Source: Ampullaceana balthica (Eukaryota; Mollusca; Gastropoda; Lymnaeidae). Taken from it: a DNA stretch of 64,000 bases. The DNA lies in the NCBI GenBank assembly GCA_944989445.1, contig CALYLW010000010.1, positions 1,961,234 to 2,025,233 of the forward strand. The letters run 5' to 3'. Below the pieces are notes generated by a model that saw nothing but the letters and a program-made list of their open reading frames with translations, searched no databases and was not told where the DNA came from. Every line of letters begins with the position of its first letter. Position 1 is the first letter of the stretch. This document shows, piece after piece, positions 30,170 to 41,099 of this stretch. The translations under genes and the position numbers were made by a program.

Positions 30170-31055
30170 CATATCTATCTATCTATATATAATTCTCTTC
30201 ATGGGGGGGGGGACCATGTGAGACAAGCTGCAAGTATGTGCAACCGAGCATGACGAATGACCCTCGCTGGGCTCAACTAATCACAGTTAACGGTTGGCAA
30301 GCGAAGGTAGTGGAGGGGTGACCAACATTGGTTCTTGCGTTTCACTTGCATTGTTCCTTCACAGAAAACGTGAGATTCGTAGTATACTGGTTATCACCTC
30401 CGCCTCACACGGGGAAGGTCCTAGGTTCAAGCCCAAGCGAATACATTGTTGTTTTTTTTTAAACTCTGTTTGTGCCTGTTCTTTTACCCTTTTACTGCAT
30501 AGCATACGCCGCAGACTTGCTATTCATAGACAGTGCAAAAAAACGGTTGGGGTGAGAATACAGACACAAATAGCAGCACCAAATAAATAAAAAATAGCGA
30601 GTAAACGTGACGACATGCACACTGAGGCTGTTGTTACCCGCCTCCCATTTAATACTACCATCCCTTAAACATAAACTGTGATTCGCCGACCTTAGCGAGG
30701 GCTAGTCATATTTAGTGTTGTTAATTGCGTGTTTTTTTATTATTATTATTATTATTTGTTTTTTTTTGGTTTTTTGGAAAACCGAACATTATTATTATCG
30801 ATTATGCAACTCCGATTTTAAACCGATTATCGTTTTATTGCTGACTTTATAGAATTTAAGGGTGTACCGAATTTGGCCTGCAAATGTCTCGAAACCAACA
30901 ATGAGTTGGCAGTCCCCCCCCTCCCCAAACCGACGTTCACTCGCGTTATTTTTATTTCTTCGTGCTGTAGTTTGTGTCCGTTCTTTCTTCACTTTCGTTG
31001 CACTCTCCATGAGCAAGTCTGGGGCGTATGCTACGCCGCGGGGCGTTTAGTATAG
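30170..31055 (+). repeat. Dispersed repeat with tRNA-like segment
   Basis: The blocks CATGACGAATGACCCTCGCT and AATCACAGTTAACGG, and a tRNA-Val-like segment at about 30375-30435 (TAGTATACTGGTTATCACC, then GGTCCTAGGTTCAAGCCC), match the inverted copy at 3270-3660. It starts TCTATATATAATTCTCTTC, a Helitron-like opening. A TTATTATTATT microsatellite lies at about 30738-30757. The short frames here are not genes. Confidence 0.5.
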
Positions 31056-32662
31056 GATAATTTACCTACATTATAATCCTACTTTTACTCAAACCATTGT
31101 ATACTATGCTATACTTGCTAGAATAAACAAAACATATAACGTATATTGCTTCTCTTTTAATAACACTAACATGAATAAATGAATACAACACAACTGCAAA
31201 CATAACGAACTTTAGATCTAACTCAACTATTAGTATTGTAAATAGAGTTAGATCTAAAGTATTACTAAACTGTACAAATAATAACTGACGTACGAAGATA
31301 CTTGAGCTCACTTCCTAATTCCTGTCAACCAGGCTCATTCATACTTAATGATTGAGTCAATCACTTATCAACCCCTTCTTATCTTCTGGTGTGAGATGAA
31401 AGAGACTTATTGATCTTATGTCTCTGTTTATATAGGGTAACAATAGACAAACGATCTTATTGTTCGGTACTGTCGGAAGTTCAGGCCACGTGAAATCACG
31501 GTGTGCTTCACGGCCTTTATGCGTCATTGCCGTGTGATGATTCAGTGGGTCTCACATAAGTGATAAAGCGGATATCAAAATCAATTGAATATCAAATTGT
31601 ATTTACTTACTTTTTGTTGTTGTTTGAAATACTTATGGTAAGTATTAAGCCAATGAAATAACGTCGATTCCATGATTTGAAATTTTCATTAAATATTTAT
31701 CGGTATACAAAGATAATTGTGAAGTCAAATATATCCAACGAACTTATTTTAAAACAACCGACCGTGTCAATAAAATATATCGACAATGTTTTAAGAACCA
31801 CTGTATTAATAATACGTTTAATAGTAAAATCCCATCCCCCCCCTTTTTTTGAAGCACCAATACCATAATCTCGTAAAATTCAGGAAGCAGTTTCATTTGT
31901 TTTCTTTCCCTTTTACTTTTCGTTTATATATTAGAACCAACGAAACGACGATATTAAAGCATTCAACTTTTTCAATCATCTGTATGAATAGATATGTATA
32001 GTTAATGTTTTAAAAGAATTTATATGCTCTACTCGACAAAATAATTTTGGCTTTACAATAATGTTCTTCAAAATTTTGACGTTTAAATTTATATAGAGAT
32101 TGGAGATAGATATTCGATCATAGCTGTTGGATATTGCAAAAAGAATAAATATCCGTAAAAGAAAGACACCAATTAAAAAAGGTTTGTTTTGTTACGATAA
32201 AGCATTGTGAAACTTTATTCTATATCTTTATATGTTTTAAAAATGAAGTTACAAACATCAAACTATACAATTTACTAAAAGTATATGTGCCATCATTATT
32301 GTCCTTAAAACTCATTAAAACATCTCTGGATCGTAAAAGTATTCTTCGCCATTTCCGTATTATATCAGTTTTCTATACAGTAACGGTTGAACGTAACATA
32401 TTTGTACCATTTTACTAACACATATCTTTTAAAACTAGAGGGATTCAAGTATTTTAATTGAATTAACAATTAATATATTTTTTTAAATATACAAAATACT
32501 ATTGATCTAAACATGTTAATGGTTATTATTACGTCGTTATTTTTCTCGGCACTTTGTAACTCAAACATCATACAGACTCATTACATGTGAACATAAGGTC
32601 ATAAGAACTCATTCTAGCCTGCATACGCCGTGCCGTAAGGTTTAAAATGGGTAATCCTTTCT
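31056..32662. other. AT-rich intergenic DNA with one strong hairpin
   Basis: No gene is seen. A perfect 16-bp inverted repeat is annotated separately at 31209-31260. The rest is low-complexity AT. Confidence 0.5.
31209..31260. repeat. Perfect 16-bp inverted repeat, 20-base loop
   Basis: ACTTTAGATCTAACTC (31209-31224) and GAGTTAGATCTAAAGT (31245-31260) are exact complements around an AT-rich loop. The DNA or an RNA from it would form a stable hairpin. Confidence 0.9.
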
Positions 32663-32815
32663 ATTTGGCGCGGTGGTCTAAGTGGTAGCGCCCGGGGCAT
32701 TAAGCTAGCCACACAATCCCTTGCTCGTTAGTGGTGGCTCAATGAAACTTGTGAACGCTACTTCACTTGCCCCATAGACCGTCATGTTCTGAAAAGGGGT
32801 TATTATTATTATCCT
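32663..32815 (+). repeat. tRNA-derived SINE, family 2
   Basis: Opens with GGCGCGGTGGTCTAAGTGGT, an A-box-like tRNA head. The B box is missing. The body (GCCACACAATCCC, GTTAGTGGTGG, GAACGCTACTTCACTT, CCCCATAGACCGTCATG) matches 4190-4395. It ends in (TTA)n. Confidence 0.75.
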
Positions 32816-33439
32816 TTAAATACAATTTCTACTTTGCACTTTGTCTATACATTCATCTGTTCTGACATAATGTTTATTTAATATAAGTTATAGTTATATT
32901 ACTGATGGTGAGATGTTATACCATTACCCGCCTCACCTTTATACAACAATTTTGGTCCCATCAATCTGGTGACATCGATCTGTTAAAGTGGTATCTATAC
33001 TAATAAAAGGTAAAGCCCTGACTCACTCACTGACTGAGTTATCACTAATTCTCCAACTTCCCGTGTAGGTAGAAGCATGAAACTTTGGAAGTTTGCTGAG
33101 TGTAAATGGTTTACTTTTTATATGTGTTTACTGTAGGCGTTCTCACACTACAAACTTTCGTGCAATAAATCCTTGAAATACTATTGTCAACAAAATAACT
33201 TTAATATGCACACTTTATGTACAGAAATATAATTTTGAGATTTCACAACGTGGAGACATCAGCCACACATTCCGCCATTACTCTCTGACAACCCTGACAA
33301 CTGTTTTCGTGCTCTTTTACCCATGTGACCTCTCCGTTACTAATCTCGTGATTATCACATGACACTAAGTACTTTCTAACGACGATAAATGGCGAAAAAT
33401 AATTTTAAATTTCCCACTAAGTGGGGCCAGAGGCCCAGT

Positions 33440-34270
33440 GGCGTAGCAAAGGGGGTGGGGCAAAACTCCCCGGGCGGCACTTTGCCAGGGGCGGCAAATT
33501 CCTAGTCGTTAATTAGTTTCTTAAAATGAAAGTTCTAGAGTTTTTAAAAATCGAAATTTAAAAAATCAAAATAAGAAATTAATAAAAGAAATAAAGGAAC
33601 TATCCAAAAGCACGTGAACGTTTTAACTGCCAAAACTAAAAACTGCTTATTGGATATACATTTTTCTGATACTAATACTACTGTAATAATAAAAAAACCA
33701 GAGGCTAAATTAGTATGAGAATGTGGCACTGATGGGGTGATAAATTAATTGATTCGTTAAATTTGACACCCGACCCTGTCGTAAAATGGGGGAGGGGCTG
33801 CCAGTTCCTCGTTGTTAATTAGCTAATTGTTAAAACGTGAAAATAAATTTTACTAAAATAAAAGACAAGCCAAGATACAAAAAAATAACGAAATGAAGAA
33901 CTATGTCAAAATACGAGAGCACTTTTAAAACTTTTAATGAAAAAACTTCAAACTCCACTATAAATCAAAAGTACTCTGATACTCATGTTACTGAGCTGGA
34001 AAACATAAGGGCTGACAGTATGACAATAATGTGCTGGTATATACAATTGATTGAAGTTTGATTTTAACGTAAGTGAACTACTAGAAAAAATTGTTGGCGT
34101 TTTATATGGCTTATTTTAATTTTAATGTCTTTTGTTTTGTGGAATAAACAAAATAATAGAAACAATTGCTTATGTAGTGGAATTAAAAATTGGCACAAAT
34201 AAATACAAAATTTGCGGGTGGGGGGCGGCAAATTCCTCGTTGTTAATTAGCTAATTGTTAAAACATAAAA
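33440..34270 (+). repeat. Imperfect tandem repeats with GGCGGCAAATTCCT phrase
   Basis: The phrase GGCGGCAAATTCCT(A/C)GT and TGTTAATTAGCTAATTGTTA recur at about 33482, 33797 (changed) and 34227. Each is followed by diverged AAATAAAAGA-rich text. Spacings are 315 and 430 bp. It looks like a duplicated transposon end. Confidence 0.6.
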
Positions 34271-34619
34271 ATAATGTTTAATAAAAGAAAAGAAAAGCAA
34301 AGTAAGTACTCAATAAGTACTCAACATTAACAAAGTTTTTTTCAAATGGAAGGAATAAGAAATTGGATTTTAAAAAAAGAATAGACTATTAATAAAGACC
34401 GACAATTAGTTGTAAAAGAGAAAACAAAGTGACAAGAAGTTCTTGTTAGAATATTTGACATTAAATCCTGGCGAAATTTAATGTGACTTTTTGGACTGTA
34501 CAGGCCCAACGTGTTTTAATACTTCTTAAGGGCTGGAAAGTATACAAGAGTTCAACAAAGGTGCAAAAACATAAAAATCTAATGTCAAACTCGTTCAAAC
34601 AGTTAAACCTAATTTGTTA

Positions 34620-35300
34620 ACATGATACTCCAACTGAAATGAATTCTCCAACTATTTTAGTACACTTGAGCTTTGTTACGCATTCTTTTCCAAGTTCATA
34701 CACTGTTGAAAATACCTAATTGCTTCTACAACCAAGGAACTCAGACTTCAGGATACAAAATAGTGAATATACCATGCAGCCATTTTGAGGTTACTTTGTA
34801 AGTTATAGAACTGAAAGATGCAGACAAAGGGCTCAACACACGAATAGACGCAGGAACTTTGCTAGTCACAATGAAATCTTTTTATTTTCAAAGTTGTTTT
34901 TTTTAAAGCCCTAAATTCTTTACAAACGTATAGTGTTCTGCAAACAAATTTCTTAGCAGTGGCTGCTCACAGAGAAACTAAATGAATAGAATACTTAAGA
35001 CATTTGATAAAATTTTATGTGGAGACCTCATCATTTTAATCGAGTCTTCCAAACAAAGAACAAAAGAGCAAAATGTTTGGTGATCGAAGCAAATATTCTA
35101 TGTAGAATAATAGTTAAGAAGAAATTTGGCTTCTTCATAAGATGAGATAAGTGTATAAATTCTTGGGAGGCTTTGGCAGTTATATAGAATTCTGAAAACA
35201 GACATGATTTTCGTACACCAGCTAATCTACTGGACGTTGAAATTTTGTCTTCACAAGTATTCAAGAGTATTCAACATATCCCACATGACATGGCCAGGCA
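34620..35300 (+). pseudogene. Possible hAT transposase remnant (ZMYM1/DUF4371-like)
   Basis: Frame-hopping plus-strand text gives L-E-L-C-Y-A-F-F-S-K near 34670-34695, T-L-L-V-T-M-K-S-F near 34855-34880, and a later L-I-E-S-S-K-Q-R-T-K-E-Q near 35035-35070. The order and spacing recall the middle of ZMYM1-like hAT transposases, but every frame is broken. This is a recollection-based, weak call. Confidence 0.3.
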
Positions 35301-36515
35301 AGGAATATTTTAACCCAATAAATAGAAAAAAAAATGAATTCAAGACTAGGTGGTTTGTTTCAGTTTATAAAGATATTTAGGATCGAAGTTACCCTGCCTA
35401 AAATAAAATAATTAATTTCGAACATTGTTTACAACTGTCATAAGTAATGCAATGTGTTAAAAAGGCTTCTCTAAAATAACTTCAATGAAAAATTAATGAC
35501 GATCATTTACGATTACACTAAAATTGTCTAATCTATTGCTATTGAGCATGCCATGGCTGAAAACATGAAACATTAAGCCATGAGGAAAATCATAAAATTT
35601 AATTTCATTAAAGAAACGAAGTTTTTCTTTTGAACATAAAAATATATAATGTTGTTATTATTTCTTTCTAATTAATTTTGTTTAACTTTATAGCGTAAAC
35701 ATATTTTTCGGGGCGGGGGGGGGGTGGAAAATTTGGTTTCTGCACCGGTCGGCACATACTTATGCTGCAGAGGCCCTAATGTAAATTTTTCCTTACATGA
35801 GATATATAAAAAATTGAATCATCACTAATTATCTGATTTCCAGTGTAGATAAAAGCATGAAACCTTGGGTAATTGTTGAGTACACTCACGCAATGGTAAC
35901 AGGTGAAAACAATATTTAAATTATCACTCCCCGAGGGGCCGGGGCCCAAATATAGTTTTTGCCACCTTATAAGAGCTAAATAACATTTGTTTAACTTTGG
36001 ATACTCTGTAAATGGATTTTGACAAAACTTGCAATATACAAACTTGATGGCCTATATTAAAATACGATAGGGCATTAAAATTATATTTTTCATTCTTTTG
36101 GAGCCGAGGGCGCCTAATCTCTTTTTTCTTAAACGTATAAGAAATTTTAACTATTCGATTTCACGATTTTTTAAATGCAATTATTGACATACAAATATAT
36201 CCATCATGATCCAGGTTTAAATAAATTGTTGTTTTGAACTTTACATCTTACACCGATAGGTCCCACGGGCCCTTATTTTAGATTTTTTAAAGCCGTATAA
36301 ATATTATTTTATTCGTCCCATGGCCATTAAACTTTGGGAAGTTTTTGAGTACGCTCCCACGAAGGTTTCTTCCATTAAACGTTTTTAAATCACCAAGTAT
36401 TAGGGGCTGGGAACCCATAAAGCCATTTTAAAACATAAGTTATATAAACGTTCTTTTAAACAGTGGCGACTGGGTATATGGATGAATTATTGACCAAATG
36501 TGATTTTAAATAATT

Positions 36516-36974
36516 GTGTCTCATGTTTCGAATGATTGGGACCGATTCAAGCTGTTGACTGATGACGGTACCGGAGATAATTATACTACAAAGGAACACT
36601 TTAAAAGTGAAATGCTTAAGCCCTTCACCTATGGTTCTGCATGTGATTTGATTGCTGCTGCTGAATTGTTCGGTTGTCGCTTTCAAGTGTACCGAAATGG
36701 ACAAATCTTTTACACCTTTTGACAACCTCCAATGCCTCTTAAACGTCTAAGACTCACGGGTTACGATTTGAGTAGAGGACATTTAGATGTTTATGAAAGT
36801 TTAAATTCTCAAAATCAGGGTTTGAAGTTATTAATCAAACCGGTTGTATGCATACAACGCTTGACAGAAGCCGAATGTCACATTAAAACACCATGCCTTA
36901 GAACTACTAACGTAATTAAGAAAGAAAAAACGAATCTCAAACCTATTGTGAGCACAACACTGCACGCTATGTGA
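36516..36974 (+). pseudogene. Helitron-associated OTU-like protease fragment
   Basis: One frame with a single TGA at 36720-36722 reads WDRFKLLTDDGTGDN, then YGSACDLIAAAELFGCRFQVY and, after the stop, SRGHLDVYES. This resembles the central and C-terminal part of OTU-like cysteine protease domains found in some animal Helitrons. The final histidine block is visible. The N-terminal part with the catalytic cysteine is absent, so no active protease could be made. Confidence 0.6.
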
Positions 36975-37905
36975 ATCCTGTAAAAAGGAGGCGTGTCAAA
37001 GGTCGTGGTAGATTTTCTGATGTAGCTAGACGGAAACAACTTCGTGACGCAGCTGTCAAATACTTACAGAACAATCCACAAGTACATAGAGACGATGTCA
37101 GTAAATACACGCAGAACAATCCACAAATACATAGAGACGTTGATACTAAATACACGCAGAACAATCCACAAGTACACAGAGAAGCTGTTTCTAGATACAA
37201 TCACAATAATGACAAGCGACTCAAACGTAAACAAAATGTTTGGCTCATAAAAGCTCATTGTGGATTTGCGTACGACTCAAATTTACAGTATGAATCTGAC
37301 AAAACTGTACACATTGGATCTATGAATGTTGAATGTGAGTATTGTCAAGCTCTTAGGTGGAAATGCGAGTCTCCTGGATTTTGTTGTAGCAGTGGTAAGG
37401 TCTCTCTCACTGATTTAAATAAGCTTCCTGACCTGCTTGAGGGCCTGTTAAATGGCGAGCATCCTCAAAGTGAGCATTTCTTTAAAAATATTTGGAAGTA
37501 CAACAGCGCATTTCAAATGATGTCATTTGGTGCTAACCAAATCGTTGAGGGAAATTTCATGCCTTCATTTAAAGTCCAGGGACAAGTTTATCACCTGATT
37601 GGTAGTGTTTTACCTATGCTGACTGAGGAACACAAATTTTTGCAAAATTATTTCGTTGGGGACGACGAAAAGGAAACACAAATGCGGTGCGCTAATGTTT
37701 CTGGACTGAACACGCCACTGATGGAGAAATTACAAAAAAATGCTGCATGATTGTAACACTTATATCCAAGACTTCCAGCCGGCAATTCACAGTATGTCAG
37801 ATACAGATACAGACTTCAAAGTTGTTATTAAAGCTGACAAAAAACCATTAAATGCCCACAAAGGCCGGTTTAATAAACCTACTGTACGTTAAGTTGGTGT
37901 TGTCA
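36971..37905 (+). pseudogene. Helitron Rep protein, N-terminal region with 15-residue repeats
   Basis: The frame of 259 codons begins with a basic stretch (VKRRRVKGRGR). It then has three 45-base repeats at 37058-37192, each encoding a K-Y-x-Q-N-N-P-Q-V/I-H-R-type unit. A cysteine cluster follows (MNVECEYCQALRW, then ESPGFCCSSGKVSL), and then SEHFFKNIWKYNSAFQMMSF. That order is characteristic of Helitron Rep/helicase proteins. A frameshift lies in a run of seven A at about 37733-37740: the next frame continues with MLHDCNTYIQDFQPAIHSM and on to about 37890. Confidence 0.8.
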
Positions 37906-37940
37906 TTGTTGGGCAAACTTTCTAGAATAGGGATATTGTC

Positions 37941-39570
37941 TTGAAAAGTAGAGACAATAGACTTCAACGCATTAAGGAAACCCACGGGTCCTATGATGCA
38001 CTACAATATCCCCTCATGTTCTGCTATGGTGAAGACGGTTATTCTGTTTCTATACCTCAAGTTCACGCTGTCAGTAAGTTAGCTATGAAGAAAACAGTCT
38101 CTGCAGCAAACTTCTACTCATACCGGCTTATGATAAAAAAGCATTATAATAATACTATCCTTTACTATCGAGCTTTAGTGAATCAGTTTTTAGTTGATAT
38201 CTACGCAAAAATTGAAACAAGGATTGAATTTTTAAAGACTAAATCAAAAGAAATTACGACCTAAACATTACATCCACCTAAAAGATGCAATAGACAAAAA
38301 TGACACTAATTTAAATGAAATTGGTCAAGCTGTCATATTACCATGGTCGTTCACTGGAGGACCTCGCTATATGCACGAACGTACACAAGACGCAATGACC
38401 TACGTACGTCATCATGGCCGACCTGACTTATTCATCACATTTACTTGCAATCCAAAGTGGACTGATATCACTAACGTTCTCCTACCACGTCAAAAACCTC
38501 ACGATCGACACGACCTCACCAGCCGAGTGTTTCAATTGAAAATTCGCAAAATGTTTGACTTACTGACGAAGAGGAACATTTTTGGCTGTAAACTTGCTAC
38601 ATGTACACCATAAAGTTGCAAAAGTGAGGACTTCCCCTTGCACACATTCTGTTGTGGTTAAAGGATACTATTAGGCCAGCCGTCATCGATCAAGCGATCT
38701 GTGCAGAACTTCCTTATCCACAGACTGACCCAGCCCTCTACGAAATAGTAAAATCCAACATGATTCACGGACCACGCTGACCTCATAATATAACTCCCCC
38801 TGGATGATAAAAGGGAACATGCAGTAGAAAGTTCCCGCGTTCCTTTGTCTCAGAAACTCAGACAGGAGAAAATGGTTATCCTCAGTACCTCCGGCGCGCT
38901 CCGGGTAATGGCGGTCATACAGCTAACATCAATGGAGAAGATATCGACAACAGATGGGTGGTCCCATATAATCCTGTGCTGTCCCGCTTCTTCAATGCTC
39001 ACATCAACGTTGAATTTTTCAATTCAGTAAAATCGATAACATACATATGCAAGTATATTAACAAGGGAAGTGACGAGGCAGTATTTGCAATACAAAATCA
39101 ATATGACGAAATATCTAGATACGAAGCTGGGCGTTACATCAGTAGCTCTGAAGCAGCGTGGCGCATTTTCCGTTTTCCCAATCACGAACGTTACCCTCCG
39201 GTCGTTTTTCTTGCTGTGCATCTTGAGAACTGGCAAAGAATTTATTTAACAGAATGCAATGTTGTCATTAAAGTACGCAATCCACCACAGACGACACTGT
39301 TAGCATTCTTTGGCCTTTGCAAACGCAATGATTTTGCAAAACAACTTCATTATAATGAAATTCAATCCTCTTATGTGTGGAATAACAACATATTTTGTCG
39401 GAGAAAGCATGGCAAGACTCTGCCAGGAAATTCGGGAGTGAAAAGAGATAATGTGTTGGGACGGATCTACACTGTGCACCCGAAAAACTCTGAGTGCTAC
39501 AATCTTCGGCTGCTGCTCAACGAAATCAAAGGTCCCACTTCTTATAAATGTCTGAGAACAGTTGGTGGTG
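37941..39570 (+). pseudogene. Helitron Rep nuclease domain, inactivated
   Basis: Fragments in changing frames read YDALQYPLMFCYGEDGYSVS (about 37993-38052), then GGPRYMHERTQDAM, GRPDLFITFTCNPKW (38416-38460) and YICKYINKGSDEA (39043-39081). The final block, ending LLNEIKGPTSYKCLRTV, reaches about 39562. These are hallmark blocks of Helitron-type Rep. The HUH metal-binding block at 38630-38655 is damaged twice: an in-frame TGA stands where an arginine is usual, and the first histidine is leucine (PLAHIL). The YxxK tyrosine block survives. Confidence 0.85.
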
Positions 39571-40905
39571 TCTTATCACGAGGAGTGTTGTCTCTAGCAA
39601 TGGCACGGTGTTTTTCCTTGATGCTCCAGGAGGAACTGGCAAGACATTTCTTATAAACCTTCTTCTTGCTAAAATTCGAGCAGAAGCTAACATTGCTATA
39701 TCTGTGGCTTCTTCTGGCATCGCTGCGACTCTTCTTGAAGTTGGCAGAACAGCTCATTCAGCTTTTAAGCTGCCTTTGAACCTCAGCGATTTTGAATCTC
39801 CTACGTGTAACATATCAAAGCAGAGCAACATGGCTGAAGTATTATGACATTGTCAGCTTATTGTCTGGGATGAATGCACAATGGCACACAGAGGAGGTGT
39901 TGAGGCTTTAGAAAGGACCCTCCAAGACATAAGAAACACCAACAAAGTTATGTGAGGCTTGACAGTGTTGTTAGCTGGGGACTTCCGGCAAACCCTACCA
40001 ATCGTACCCAGAGGAACACGTGCTGACGAGGTTAAGGCAAGTCTGAAGTCTTGCTACCTATGGCCACAAATCGAGGTTGTTAACTTAAAAATAAATATGA
40101 GGGTTCATTTGAATGGCAACAAAAAAAGAAGAGGAGTTTGCTTCTATTCTGATGAGTATAGGAGATGAAACCTTCTTTCAGGAAAATTGTAAAATAAAAA
40201 TTCCTAGAAACCTCTGTCTCCCCGTGAATACCTCGGAAAGCCTCCTTAAAAATGTTTACCCCAATTTAAACAATCTCCACGAATACGGCGTGTCATGGTT
40301 GAGGGAGAGAGCCATATTGACACCAAGGAATGACATGACGACATGTATAAATCATATTTTAATTAAAGAGCTACCTTCACACGCAAAAACATATAAGTCA
40401 GTTGATTCTGTTGTGGAAGGAAGACGTGGTTCACTATCCGGTAGAGTTTCTTCACACTCTGAATCCTCCAGGAACTGCTGAGCATGAGCTAATTTTGAAG
40501 GTTGGGGCACCGATAATGTTGCTGAGAAACGTACAGCCACAGAAACTTTGTAACGGCACAAGACTTCAGGTCACGTGTCTGCACAAAAATCTAATTGATG
40601 CAACTATTTTTACTGGTAATGGCTCATGGGAGACAGTTATTCCTCGCATCTCAATTATACCTTCTGATCTCCCATTTCAATTTAAACGCCTCCAATTTCC
40701 AGGAAGGCTCTGTTTCGCAATGACAATAAACAAGTCTCAGGGACAGACCTTACAAAAGGTTGGAATTGACTTGAGGCAAGATTGCTTTTCGCATGGACAA
40801 CTGTACGTTGCATGCTCACGAGTACGCTCAGCAAGCAGCTTAGTCATTTTGCAAACACAGGGCCGAACTGACAATGTTTTATACAGGGAAATACTTAATA
40901 AATAA
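39563..40905 (+). pseudogene. Helitron PIF1-family helicase domain, broken
   Basis: Walker A APGGTGKTFL at about 39625-39654, the DE-box block LIVWDECTMAHRGG at about 39858-39899, and GDFRQTLPIVPRGT at 39975-40016 are followed by C-terminal MTINKSQGQTL (40720-40752) and SHGQLYVACSRVRS. This order defines the PIF1/Helitron helicase. Frames change at least three times. The helicase begins almost directly after the Rep block: the few hundred residues that normally separate them are missing, so there is an internal deletion near 39565-39600. Confidence 0.85.
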
Positions 40906-41099
40906 TAATTTGTGCATTTTAAATCATTTTAAAAAGACTTACTTTTTATCAGTAAATAAAAAAATAATGCAGTACTTGAAGCAACAGTCTTGACAGGCTG
41001 TGCTAAAGGCGAAGATCTCTTTTTACCCAGAATTACATTAATGTCAATAGACATTGAATTCGAATTTAAACATCTTCATTTTCCGATTCGCATTGTCTA

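Larger units (their letters stand above)
32994..41099 (+). mobile_element. Decayed autonomous Helitron (3' terminus not found)
   Basis: The 5' end is TCTATACTAATAAAAGG preceded by A, followed by the CCAACTTCCCGTGTAGGTAG segment. Helitron-type interior sequence resumes at 35800-36510, then come OTU-like, Rep and PIF1 helicase coding remnants to 40905. No hairpin-CTAG end lies between 40905 and the next Helitron, which starts at 41100. The 3' terminus was therefore probably lost or displaced. Between 33.4 and 35.3 kb lie tandem repeats and what looks like a hAT remnant, both probably nested insertions. Helitrons move as rolling circles using the Rep nuclease and helicase; this copy cannot. Confidence 0.75.
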
